Assembly (NCBI GenBank): GCA_036675035.1 | Contig: JAKFFO010000123.1 | Location: 1-29,997 of the forward strand | Direction of reading: 5' to 3' | Length of the DNA: 29,997 nucleotides | Source: MESE01 sp036675035 | GTDB lineage: Bacteria > Pseudomonadota > Gammaproteobacteria > Burkholderiales > Burkholderiaceae_D | Shown: positions 1-6,899 of the stretch, in pieces | Layout: each line of letters opens with the position of its first letter | Position numbering within the stretch: the stretch's first letter is position 1 | Notes under the pieces: model-generated | The model's database searches: none | The model's input: the letters and a program-made list of their open reading frames with translations, nothing else | What the model was told of the DNA's origin: nothing | Translations under genes and position numbers: made by a program

Positions 1-1
1 A

Positions 2-118
2 AAGCTCCTGGTACGGTATGAAAAATTGGAGCGTAGCTTCATGGCGCTCAACCATCTGGCAGCGGCCATCATCGTGTTTCGCAAGGTACCGATGAAGGCC
101 AACATTATTTACGGATAG
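2..118 (+). mobile_element. IS5-like transposase, C-terminal fragment (runs off the left edge)
   Basis: An open frame enters from the left edge and ends at the TAG at 116-118. Its 38 visible residues include RYEKLERSFMAL and NHLAAAIIVFRK, the conserved end of IS5-family (IS427-like) DDE transposases, where this helix follows the catalytic Glu. The rest of the gene and the left end of the element lie outside the window. I could not identify the right terminal inverted repeat; it should fall between 119 and about 180. The fragment is in the same reading frame as the downstream kinase gene, separated only by this stop codon. Family assignment is from the C-terminal motif alone. Confidence 0.75.
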
Positions 119-181
119 ATTCTTATTCATCGAGGAAACATCATAGACCGCACGCTTAAAGGGCAAAGCATCGACTGGATA

Positions 182-1603
182 TTGCAGTCGGCCACCGATG
201 CAATGCTGATTGCCGACCCGCAGGGGAAGATTGTCCTGGCCAATCCGCCGGCTGAAACCATGTTCGAATACGGACCGGACGAACTGGTGGGTGTAACGAT
301 CGAATCGCTGCTGCCGGAACGCTTCCGCCATGCACACGTGTCGCAACGAATGGATTACGCGGCCCAGCCGCGAGCGCGCAGCATGGGCAGCGGCATGGCT
401 TTGTTCGGCAGGCGCCGGTCCGGCACCGAATTTCCGGTCGAAGTCACCTTGTCGCCGCTGCAAACCAACTCCGGGATATCGATGGTAATGGCAACGGTGC
501 ATGACATTACCAAGCGAAAACAGGCGGAAGCGGCGCTGCAGGAAAGCGAAGCGCGGATGCGCGCAATTTTCGATACCGCGGTCGACGCGATCGTGACGAT
601 AGACGAACGCGGCATCATCGAGCGCTTCAATCGTGCTGCGGAACGCCTGTTCGGTTATGCGGAAGCGGAAGTTGCCGGGAAAAACGTATCGATGCTGATG
701 CCGTCACCTTATCGCGAGATGCATGACGGATATCTGGCCCATTATCGCCAGACCGGCGAAAAGAGAATCATCGGGATCGGGCGCGAGGTGACCGGTCAGC
801 GCCGGGACGGAAGCACGTTCCCGATGGAACTGTCGGTCGCGGAAATGCGCTTCGGCGATCGTCGCATGTATACCGGCATGGTGCGCGATATCAGCGAGCG
901 CAAGCACGCGGAAGAGGCACTGCGGCAGTCGCAAACGGAATTGCGCCGGCTGGCCGCGCACCAGGAACAATTGAAGGAACAGGAACGCAAGCGCATCGCC
1001 CAGGAAATTCACGATGAACTGGGCGCATTGCTGACCGGTATCAAGGCCTATGTGTCGGTATCGATCGACCGCGCGGCGCGGGCAGGGCTGCCGGCCGATC
1101 CGTTGCTGGCGGAGACCGCGGACCTTGCCGATACTGCCATCAATGCGGTGCGCAAGGTCATCACCGACCTTCGGCCCAGCGTGCTCGACCAGCTCGGCGT
1201 GTGGGCCGCGCTGGAATGGTATGCCGACCAGATAGAGAAACGGTCGGGACTGGATTGTGCCTGCTCGATTGACGCGACCGCCCTGACGGTCGAACTCGAT
1301 CATGAGCGCAGCACCATGCTGTTCCGGATCGTGCAGGAAGCGTTGACCAACGCGGTCCGGCATGCGGAAGCGTCGAGCGTGACCGTGCATGCCGCCTGCC
1401 GCGATGGCGCCGTCATCGTCAAGGTTGAAGACAACGGCAAGGGCATCGATACCGAGCGGCTTCTCAACCGCGATTCGTGGGGACTGCTCGGCATGTACGA
1501 GCGCAGCCGCCACTTCGGCGGCGACTTGCGTATCACCGGGACGCCGGGCCAGGGAACCCAGGTAGTCTTGCGCTTACCGTTGGAGAACACCTATGCCGAA
1601 TGA
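182..1603 (+). CDS. PAS-PAS sensor histidine kinase, FixL-like heme PAS plus NarL-type kinase core
   Basis: Soluble sensor kinase of 473 aa with no membrane segment. PAS1 spans about residues 1-115 and PAS2 about 120-245. A short coiled coil follows, then a HisKA_3 dimerisation segment with the phosphoacceptor His277 (ERKRIAQEIHDELG), then an HATPase with N box (about 385-395) and G motifs (DNGKGI). PAS2 closely matches the oxygen-binding heme PAS of rhizobial FixL: His181 in HDGYL lines up with the axial heme ligand, and Arg201 in IIGIGR with the distal Arg that contacts O2. The HisKA_3 core belongs to the NarX/DesK class and differs from that of FixL itself. The gene overlaps its response regulator by 11 bp. 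The only in-frame start after the upstream stop is TTG at 182, with no well-placed ribosome site, and PAS1 begins almost at once, so the 5' end may have been lost to the adjoining insertion sequence. O2 sensing is inferred from the residues. Confidence 0.9.
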   Translation: MQSATDAMLIADPQGKIVLANPPAETMFEYGPDELVGVTIESLLPERFRHAHVSQRMDYAAQPRARSMGSGMALFGRRRSGTEFPVEVTLSPLQTNSGISMVMATVHDITKRKQAEAALQESEARMRAIFDTAVDAIVTIDERGIIERFNRAAERLFGYAEAEVAGKNVSMLMPSPYREMHDGYLAHYRQTGEKRIIGIGREVTGQRRDGSTFPMELSVAEMRFGDRRMYTGMVRDISERKHAEEALRQSQTELRRLAAHQEQLKEQERKRIAQEIHDELGALLTGIKAYVSVSIDRAARAGLPADPLLAETADLADTAINAVRKVITDLRPSVLDQLGVWAALEWYADQIEKRSGLDCACSIDATALTVELDHERSTMLFRIVQEALTNAVRHAEASSVTVHAACRDGAVIVKVEDNGKGIDTERLLNRDSWGLLGMYERSRHFGGDLRITGTPGQGTQVVLRLPLENTYAE

Positions 1604-2234
1604 TCAAATCCGCGTTCTTCTGGTGGACGACCATGCGGTGGTTCGCAACGGCGTCCGGCTGATGCTCAGCTCGGAGAGCGATATCGTGGTGGCGGGCGAG
1701 GCCGAGAACGCGCAAGATGCACTGCGCGAAGTGCGCGAACAGGATTTCAACGTGGCCCTGGTCGATATCGCGATGCCCGGCAAGAACGGATTGGAGCTGC
1801 TGCGCCTGCTGCGCGCCGAAAAACCGAAACTTGCGGTGCTGATCCTGAGCACCTATTCGGAAGAAGTGTATGCAGTGCGGGCGCTCAAGCTCGGCGCCGC
1901 CGGTTATCTGACCAAGGACAGCCCGGCTGCGGCCCTGGTTGCCGCGGTACGCAAGGCCGCGGCCGGCGGCAAATACCTGAGCCAGGCATTGAGTGAAAAA
2001 ATTGCCGGGCTGCTCGGCGGCGGCGGAATGGCATCGCATGAAGCGTTGTCGAACCGTGAACTCGAAGTCCTGAAAATGATTGCTGCGGGCGAAACTCTTG
2101 TCAAGATTGCCAGCACGCTGCATCTGAGCCCGAACACCGTCACTACCTACCGTACCCGCATCCTCGAAAAAATGGGCATGACCAGCAACGCCGAACTGAC
2201 TCGTTATGCGATTGAAAACGGCCTTCTCGTCTGA
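1593..2234 (+). CDS. NarL/FixJ-family response regulator
   Basis: DNA-binding response regulator of 213 aa, partner of the upstream kinase. The receiver domain (about 1-125) carries the acidic pair Asp12-Asp13, phosphoacceptor Asp58 (LVDIAMPG), Thr87 and Lys108 (YLTKDS). A short linker leads to a LuxR-type helix-turn-helix (about 148-210; LSNRELEVLKMIAAG and LSPNTVTTYRTRILEKM). The ATG at 1593 lies inside the kinase gene, 11 bp before its end, so the two are translationally coupled. Targets are unknown. A palindromic repeat just downstream (2269-2286) and the adjacent FNR gene are plausible ones. Family assignment is secure; the physiological role is inferred from the kinase's heme-PAS signature. 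Confidence 0.95.
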   Translation: MPNDQIRVLLVDDHAVVRNGVRLMLSSESDIVVAGEAENAQDALREVREQDFNVALVDIAMPGKNGLELLRLLRAEKPKLAVLILSTYSEEVYAVRALKLGAAGYLTKDSPAAALVAAVRKAAAGGKYLSQALSEKIAGLLGGGGMASHEALSNRELEVLKMIAAGETLVKIASTLHLSPNTVTTYRTRILEKMGMTSNAELTRYAIENGLLV

Positions 2235-2268
2235 GATCGGGTTCGTTTCCTGACCTGCGCCGACACGC

Positions 2269-2311
2269 TGTAGGGCTTCCCCTACAGCCGGTAATCCCGG
2301 AATTCCCTACA
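2269..2311. promoter_or_regulatory. TGTAGGG/CCCTACA palindrome with a third copy, candidate operator
   Basis: TGTAGGG at 2269-2275 and CCCTACA at 2280-2286 form a perfect 7-4-7 inverted repeat. A third identical heptamer, CCCTACA, follows at 2305-2311, 25 bp on. Paired heptamers are a common target form for NarL-family regulators, and the site lies between such a regulator and the FNR-type gene. The hairpin alone could act as a weak terminator for the two-component operon, but no T-run follows it. The operator role is inference. Confidence 0.4.
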
Positions 2312-2458
2312 AAATCATGCTGCCATCGCTGATGGTGGATACATGCGCACTCGCCGATACTTGTTGCATGGATCGCGCACTCGTCACGACGCGCATCCGG
2401 TCAAGTGCGATCGCAATGAAACGGCGATTGCTTTCCAGGTTTATCCGGAGCAGCGAAC

Positions 2459-3253
2459 ATGATGGCAGCCCTACAATTTGTCCCTTCCGCAGCATCGCAA
2501 CAGCATGCCGTGCGCGCGTTGAAGCCGAACCCCGAGTCGAGCCAGGAGCCTAACCATTGCGCATCATGCAGCCTGCACAAGCTTTGTCTCCCGACCGGCC
2601 TTGAGGATTCAGACATGCAGCGGCTGGACCAGATTATCGGGCGGCGGCGCAAGGTGCAGCGCGACGGCAATCTGTACCGGATGAACGATCCATTTACCAA
2701 GCTCTATGCGATTCGAGTCGGTCACTTCAAGACATTCCAGATCAACTCCGCAGGCGAACAGCAGATTACCGGCTTTCAGATGCCCGGCGAACTGCTCGGC
2801 ATGGACGCTATCGGCACCAGCCAACACCATTGCGGCGCAGTTGCGCTGGAAGACAGCGAAGTGTGCGAGATTCCTTTTGCCAAGCTGGAGCAACTGTTTG
2901 CCGAGATGCCGACATTGCTGCGACATTTTCATCGTCTGATGAGCCAGGAAATCACGCGTGAACAAAATGCGATGCTGCTGCTCGGCGGCATGCGTGCCGA
3001 GCAGCGGCTTGCGGTTTTCCTTGTCAACATGGGCGCGCGCTATGCGGCCAGAGGATATTCGGCCAGCAATTTCCAGTTGCGCATGATGCGTGAAGATATC
3101 GGCAATTATCTCGGGTTGACGATCGAAAGTATCAGCCGGTTGCTTTCCAGATTCAAGAAAAACGGTTTTCTGAAAGTCGCCAATCGCGAAATCGAAGTCC
3201 TCGATCCGGCGGGCTTGAAAGCGATGGCCGCAGGAACCACGCAATGTCAATGA
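2459..3253 (+). CDS. fnr: FNR-type Crp-family regulator with [4Fe-4S] cysteines
   Basis: Oxygen-responsive transcription factor of 264 aa. The N-terminus has Cys34, Cys37 and Cys43 in the C-x2-C-x5-C pattern, and Cys125 is the fourth ligand, matching Cys20/23/29/122 of E. coli FNR. A cyclic-nucleotide-type beta roll spans about 55-150, followed by the dimerisation helix (about 155-180). The helix-turn-helix (about 210-235) has E223, S226 and R227, the E-x2-S-R recognition residues that read TTGAT half-sites. In this family, anaerobiosis keeps the cluster intact and allows dimer formation and DNA binding. The ATG at 2459 follows a CGGAG sequence. The gene overlaps the DksA-like gene by 10 bp. 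A perfect FNR box and a one-mismatch box occur in this window between phaC and usp. Confidence 0.95.
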   Translation: MMAALQFVPSAASQQHAVRALKPNPESSQEPNHCASCSLHKLCLPTGLEDSDMQRLDQIIGRRRKVQRDGNLYRMNDPFTKLYAIRVGHFKTFQINSAGEQQITGFQMPGELLGMDAIGTSQHHCGAVALEDSEVCEIPFAKLEQLFAEMPTLLRHFHRLMSQEITREQNAMLLLGGMRAEQRLAVFLVNMGARYAARGYSASNFQLRMMREDIGNYLGLTIESISRLLSRFKKNGFLKVANREIEVLDPAGLKAMAAGTTQCQ

Positions 3254-3651
3254 AACACATGGCGCCATCGCCCTTGGACACTGGCGACCTTAACGAACGG
3301 CTCCATCAGAAAAGGCTGGCGCTGATAAAACGCATTTCCGATCAGCTGCACCGTTCGGATGATTCGGCGCTGTTGTCGCTCGCCAGCCAGATTACCGAAG
3401 TCGACGATTGGGAGGTTGCCGAGCTGCTGTGCGACACCGAAAGCACGGTGCTGGGCGACGATCTTGCCGAACTTCGCGATATCGACCTGGCGTTGCAACG
3501 TGTCGCCAACGGCACCTATGGCGCCTGCGTCGATTGCGGTCGAGCGATCGATCCGGTGAGGCTGGATGCGCGGCCGGCCGCACGCGAGTGCATCATTTGC
3601 AAGACCGCGTTTGAAAAAAGGCGCGGCATCGTCAGGAAGCCGATCGTTTAA
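3244..3651 (+). CDS. DksA/TraR-family zinc-finger protein
   Basis: Protein of 135 aa with a charged, probably coiled-coil N-terminal half. The C-terminal zinc finger has Cys95, Cys98, Cys116 and Cys119 (CVDC and CIIC), the C4 form of the TraR/DksA family. Such proteins enter the RNA polymerase secondary channel and alter initiation, usually with ppGpp. It is shorter than housekeeping DksA (about 150 aa), so it is probably an accessory paralogue. The start codon lies inside the FNR gene (10 bp overlap), which implies co-expression with an oxygen regulator. Whether the coiled-coil tip has functional acidic residues was not established; a DD pair at 54-55 is a candidate. Confidence 0.9.
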   Translation: MSMKHMAPSPLDTGDLNERLHQKRLALIKRISDQLHRSDDSALLSLASQITEVDDWEVAELLCDTESTVLGDDLAELRDIDLALQRVANGTYGACVDCGRAIDPVRLDARPAARECIICKTAFEKRRGIVRKPIV

Positions 3652-3761
3652 CCTATTTTCATGAGATTGCGGCATGCCTATATGGACCGAAACGGACGCT
3701 GAATTTTCGGCGTCACTTCCGGTTCAAATGGCAGCGTGCGCTTCGGAACGAAAGTTGCATC

Positions 3762-4193
3762 ATGTCCAGATCATTACCGCCGTCGGAGATTTCAGTTGGA
3801 ATTCCATCCATGGACCAGTCGCATAAAGCGCTGTTTGAAAAGCTGACAAAAGTGCAAAACGTATCTGACGCGAATTTTCCTGCGCACTATGCATCGCTGG
3901 TCGCGCGCGTGGAACAAGACTTCAGGCAGGAAGAAATCCTGATGGAAGAAATCGATTTTCCCGGGCTGCGCAATCATCGCGAACAGCATGCCAAGGTGCT
4001 CGGCGGGCTGCATCATGCAGCGGCCGCCGTGATGAATGGCGATGTCGAACTCGGCCGCCATGCGATTGCCTTGCTGCCGCAATGGTTCCTGTTCCATATT
4101 TCGACGATGGACGCTACGCTGGCTTCTGCGTTGCGGTTCCGCTTGGGCGCGCAGGCGGAGCCGGATCAAGTCACTGTCGGCAGCTCGATCTGA
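3762..4193 (+). CDS. Bacteriohemerythrin-like protein with one iron-ligand substitution
   Basis: Single-domain hemerythrin of 143 aa, a four-helix bundle that normally binds O2 at a di-iron centre. Visible ligands are His21 (MDQSHK), Glu57, His72 and His76 (NHREQH), His112 and Asp117 (FHISTMD). The position matching His58 of Methylococcus bacteriohemerythrin, four residues before the conserved Glu, is Asp53 here (DFRQEE). The other ligands keep their spacing. The site could still bind iron through carboxylate, or could have changed function towards redox or iron sensing. It sits between the FNR/DksA pair and a small frameshifted gene starting 2 bp after its stop, suggesting one transcript under oxygen-related control. 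The start at 3762 has only a weak ribosome site (CGAAAG). Confidence 0.88.
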   Translation: MSRSLPPSEISVGIPSMDQSHKALFEKLTKVQNVSDANFPAHYASLVARVEQDFRQEEILMEEIDFPGLRNHREQHAKVLGGLHHAAAAVMNGDVELGRHAIALLPQWFLFHISTMDATLASALRFRLGAQAEPDQVTVGSSI

Positions 4194-4195
4194 AA

Positions 4196-4569
4196 ATGCA
4201 GTTGAATTACGCAATCGTCTGGATCGATCAATTCGAGGCTCGCGTGATTTTATTCAATGCACAGGCATCGCGCGTGGAGAAAATCAGATCACATCCGCGG
4301 AATTCCGATTTGCATCCACGGGCGGACCCAACGCATGCTGCCGACGATCCAAGATACTTTCCCAGCGTCGCGTATGAGCTGACAGGTGTACAGGCAGTTC
4401 TTGTTGCCGGTCGCGAGTACGAAAAAATGGCCCTGGCCGCCTATCTGGCAAGCACGGGCAGGATATTGCGCCGGCAGTTGCCGATATAGAAGTCGTTGGC
4501 CAGACATGCGAAAACCAATTGCTGGCGCATGGCCGACAATATTTTCTGAAGGCCGATTCGACTCGTTGA
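4196..4569 (+). pseudogene. Small conserved protein (database name 'translational machinery protein'), frameshifted
   Basis: The frame opened at ATG 4196, 2 bp after the hemerythrin stop, reads 97 aa (MQLNYAIVWIDQFEARV...) to a TAG at 4487. Homology-like text continues in a second frame from about 4450 (KHGQDIAPAVADIEVVG, then a QLLAHGRQYF segment) to a TGA at 4567-4569. Joined at about 4449 by one missing base (GGCAAG for an expected GGCCAAG), the product would be about 124 aa. That is the usual size of a small proteobacterial family I recall being annotated 'translational machinery protein', which has VWIDH-EARV at the start and QL-A-AR-YF near the end. The cause is either a real inactivating deletion or a sequencing error. 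The function of the family is not known to me with confidence. The next gene, a tandem Usp, starts 31 bp later. Confidence 0.65.
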
Positions 4570-4600
4570 TGGTCACGATTCAAGAAACTGGAGAACTGCG

Positions 4601-5446
4601 ATGGCTTATAGAACAATTACCGTGCACGTCAATGAATCCCGCCATACCGAGGCACGGATCGAGCTGGCTGCATCGATTGCGATCCGGCACGGTGCTCATC
4701 TGGTCGGTGTTGCTGCCGCTGCACTGCCACAGGCATTTCATATGCGGGGAATAATGGGCGAGAGCAGTGCGGCACTGGAGATCTATCTGAATTTCACGAG
4801 AGAGCGCGCACATGCCGCACTGGCGGAATTCGAGAAAATGGCGACAAGAGCCGGCGTAGCCTCGGTCGAACGGCGCCTGATGGAGGATGAACCCGGTGCC
4901 GCGCTGTGCCTGCAGGCGCGTTACAGCGATCTCCTCATCCTCGGCCAGAACGACCCGAATGAATCATTGCCGGCACAGCGTGCCGATGTTCCCGATTACG
5001 TCATCACCCATTCGCCGCGACCGGTTCTGATGGCTCCATTCGCAGGGCGCTACCGCTCGATCGGAAAACGCGTGGTGATCGCATGGGATGGCAGCGCGGA
5101 AGCCACGCGCGCGATTGCCGGCGCCATGCCTTTCCTGACAAACGCCGAGATGGTCCAGGTGGTGGTTTTCAATCCGGCGGCAAGGCCGTTTGCACACGGC
5201 CAGCAACCTGGCGCCGACATCGCACATTATCTTGCGCGCCATGGCGTCGGGATTGAAGTATGTCAGCGAACAGCAGGCGACGACGCCGATATCGGAAATG
5301 CGTTGCTGTCCCATCTTGACGATTGCGATGCGGATTTGCTGGTGATGGGCGGCTATGGCCACTCCCGTTTCCGGGAAGTGTTGCTGGGCGGCGTAACGCG
5401 CACTGTTCTTGAATCGATGACGACACCGGTTCTGATGGCGCATTGA
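4601..5446 (+). CDS. Tandem-domain universal stress protein
   Basis: Cytoplasmic protein of 281 aa made of two Usp folds. The C-terminal half (about 150-281) starts with RVVIAWDGSAEATRA and has an intact ATP-binding signature, G-x2-G-x9-G (MGGYGHSRFREVLLGG), followed by the typical ending TTPVLMAH. The N-terminal half (about 1-145) keeps the fold pattern (TITVHVNES at the start, RPVLMAPF at the end) but lacks the glycine signature, so it is probably non-binding. A ribosome site, GGAGA, precedes the ATG at 4601. It is the last gene of the run after hemerythrin. Usp proteins support survival under starvation, low oxygen and redox stress, and in many proteobacteria are FNR-linked. I saw no FNR box directly upstream. 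Confidence 0.92.
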   Translation: MAYRTITVHVNESRHTEARIELAASIAIRHGAHLVGVAAAALPQAFHMRGIMGESSAALEIYLNFTRERAHAALAEFEKMATRAGVASVERRLMEDEPGAALCLQARYSDLLILGQNDPNESLPAQRADVPDYVITHSPRPVLMAPFAGRYRSIGKRVVIAWDGSAEATRAIAGAMPFLTNAEMVQVVVFNPAARPFAHGQQPGADIAHYLARHGVGIEVCQRTAGDDADIGNALLSHLDDCDADLLVMGGYGHSRFREVLLGGVTRTVLESMTTPVLMAH

Positions 5447-5495
5447 TCCAGTCGCCTGCCGGGAATCGAAGTATCCGGACAGATTGAGTAGCGGC

Positions 5496-5523
5496 CCGGC
5501 AAGCCGAAAATTGCGCTTGCCGG
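5496..5523. terminator. Perfect 9-bp hairpin between convergent genes, terminator-like
   Basis: CCGGCAAGC at 5496-5504 and GCTTGCCGG at 5515-5523 form a perfect stem with a 10-base loop. It lies between the convergent Usp (ending 5446) and FMN reductase (ending 5600) genes, where a bidirectional terminator is expected. There is no T-run on either side, so it may act only as a 3'-end stabiliser or with Rho. Confidence 0.4.
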
Positions 5524-5599
5524 CGGCGTTAATGATGAAATTCCGTATCAGCCGGAAACAGCGTGCGATGCACGCCGGCCGGTTTTCGCGTCGATGGCT

Positions 5600-6151
5600 T
5601 CAGGCCGCGTGCTGCTTCACCCACGCGACATACTTGTCGATCCAGCTTTGTAAAAAATCCCGGCTTTCGGCGCCAATGTTGCCGGCATCGTCGAACAGCC
5701 CGTCCTTTGCCTGGATGAATGCTTCCGGCTGTCCCATTGTCGGTACGTCCAGGTAAGCCAGTACATTGCGCAAATGCTGTTGTGCCAGCGCAGTGCCGAT
5801 GGCGCCGACCGATACGCCCAGTACGCCGGCAGGCTTGCCGGCCCATGCATTTTTTCCATACGGACGCGACGCATGGTCGATTGCGTTTTTTAACACGCCC
5901 GGCATCGAGCGGTTGTATTCCGGCGTGACGAACAGCAGGCCTTGCGACGCCGCAATTTCCGACTTGAGCCGCTGCACTGGCGGTGCCTGATTCGCGTCGT
6001 CATCCTGGTTGTACAGCGGCAGGTCGCCGATTTCCAATTGCTTGAAAGAAAAGTCTTTCGGCGCCAGCTTGACGATTGCGTTTGCCAGCTTTCGATTGAA
6101 CGAGTCCTTGCGAAGACTGCCTACCACGACCGCGATTTGATACTGACTCAT
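5600..6151 (-). CDS. NADPH-dependent FMN reductase (ChrR/YieF-like)
   Basis: Flavodoxin-fold oxidoreductase of 183 aa. It has the FMN phosphate-binding loop GSLRKDSFNRKLA (residues 11-23) and the conserved PEYNRSMPGVLKNAID segment (about 77-92), both diagnostic of the NADPH-dependent FMN reductase family that includes chromate/quinone reductases. These enzymes pass electrons from NAD(P)H through FMN to quinones, metals or nitro compounds and are often part of oxidative-stress defence. The start at 6151 has a strong ribosome site (GGAGG, read on the minus strand). It lies 52 bp downstream of the DoxX gene on the same strand, probably as one operon. The substrate cannot be assigned from sequence. 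Confidence 0.92.
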   Translation of the reverse strand: MSQYQIAVVVGSLRKDSFNRKLANAIVKLAPKDFSFKQLEIGDLPLYNQDDDANQAPPVQRLKSEIAASQGLLFVTPEYNRSMPGVLKNAIDHASRPYGKNAWAGKPAGVLGVSVGAIGTALAQQHLRNVLAYLDVPTMGQPEAFIQAKDGLFDDAGNIGAESRDFLQSWIDKYVAWVKQHAA

Positions 6152-6203
6152 GCTAACCTCCAGTGATGTTGGTGGAGTGCACGCGACCCGCGTGCCTCAC
6201 CCG

Positions 6204-6626
6204 TTAATTCCATTTCCCATGATTCCCGCCCAGGCTGAAGCGTCCGGCACCGAGCAGTGCGACTGCAATCGCCGCGACCAGGAACATTCCCTGTAATTCA
6301 AGAGCCCATCCGCCAGTCTTGGTGACTTCAAGCAGTTGTTCGGAATGGACCAGCACCACGGCGACTATCATGTTGATGGCGATGACCAGCGCGGCCGGAC
6401 GGGTCCACAGACCGAACAGTACCAGCAGCGGAGCGATGACTTCGCCAACGTAGACCAAGTAACCAAGCGAAGCCGGAAGCCCGATTTTGGCCATCATGCC
6501 GGTAATAAAACCGACGCCGCCAATGACCTTGGCAAGTCCGTGCATCAATATCAGGATCGCGAGCACGCTGCGCAGCAAGAGTTTTCCGAAATCTTCGGAT
6601 GCGCGAGTCGATATTTGTGATTGCAT
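6204..6626 (-). CDS. DoxX-family membrane protein
   Basis: Small inner-membrane protein of 140 aa with four predicted hydrophobic helices (about 17-35, 50-75, 80-95 and 112-128). Its pattern LLRSVLAILILMHGLAKVIGG followed by GFITGM-KIGLP and WTRPAALVIAINM is typical of the DoxX family. DoxX proteins are linked to thiosulfate:quinone oxidation in archaea and to redox homeostasis in bacteria (with oxidoreductases in mycobacteria). Pairing with a flavin reductase here fits a membrane redox role, but the reaction is unknown. A strong AAAGGAG ribosome site precedes the ATG at 6626. Confidence 0.88.
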   Translation of the reverse strand: MQSQISTRASEDFGKLLLRSVLAILILMHGLAKVIGGVGFITGMMAKIGLPASLGYLVYVGEVIAPLLVLFGLWTRPAALVIAINMIVAVVLVHSEQLLEVTKTGGWALELQGMFLVAAIAVALLGAGRFSLGGNHGKWN

Positions 6627-6635
6627 GGTTTCTCC

Positions 6636-6677
6636 TTTATTGGTTTTGTAAAAATGAGCCGGTTTATTTATTGGTTT
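6636..6677. repeat. Two 11-bp direct repeats upstream of the DoxX operon
   Basis: TTTATTGGTTT occurs at 6636-6646 and again at 6667-6677, 31 bp apart (about three helical turns). Read on the coding strand this is AAACCAATAAA twice. The proximal copy abuts the ribosome site of DoxX. The spacing on one face of the helix makes an operator plausible, though chance in AT-rich DNA is possible. Confidence 0.4.
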
Positions 6678-6899
6678 CGAATAGCAGGCCGCGCAATGGA
6701 TTTTTACCTGCCGAATGCACTCTTCGTGCCAGCCGATGATCGGTATTCGATACTATCCGCCAATACCCCTGAATGCGCAATGGACTGACGAAGACCCAAA
6801 GTGTATTGCCAAAACAAAATCGGTGCTGGAAGTCTTCGGCGCGATACTCAGTGTTTGCGATTTTTCGCCGGAATGCGCCGAAAGGTAAGTTCCGGGTGG

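Noticed and set aside
704..1513. Long minus-strand open frame opposite the kinase gene
   Set aside because: It is a shadow of the high-GC kinase frame, with no family motif and no ribosome site; the plus-strand product is clearly a kinase.
6834..6895. TTCGGCGC/GCGCCGAA inverted repeat downstream of the TauE gene as a terminator
   Set aside because: The arms are separated by more than 30 bases and no T-run follows, so an intrinsic terminator is unlikely.
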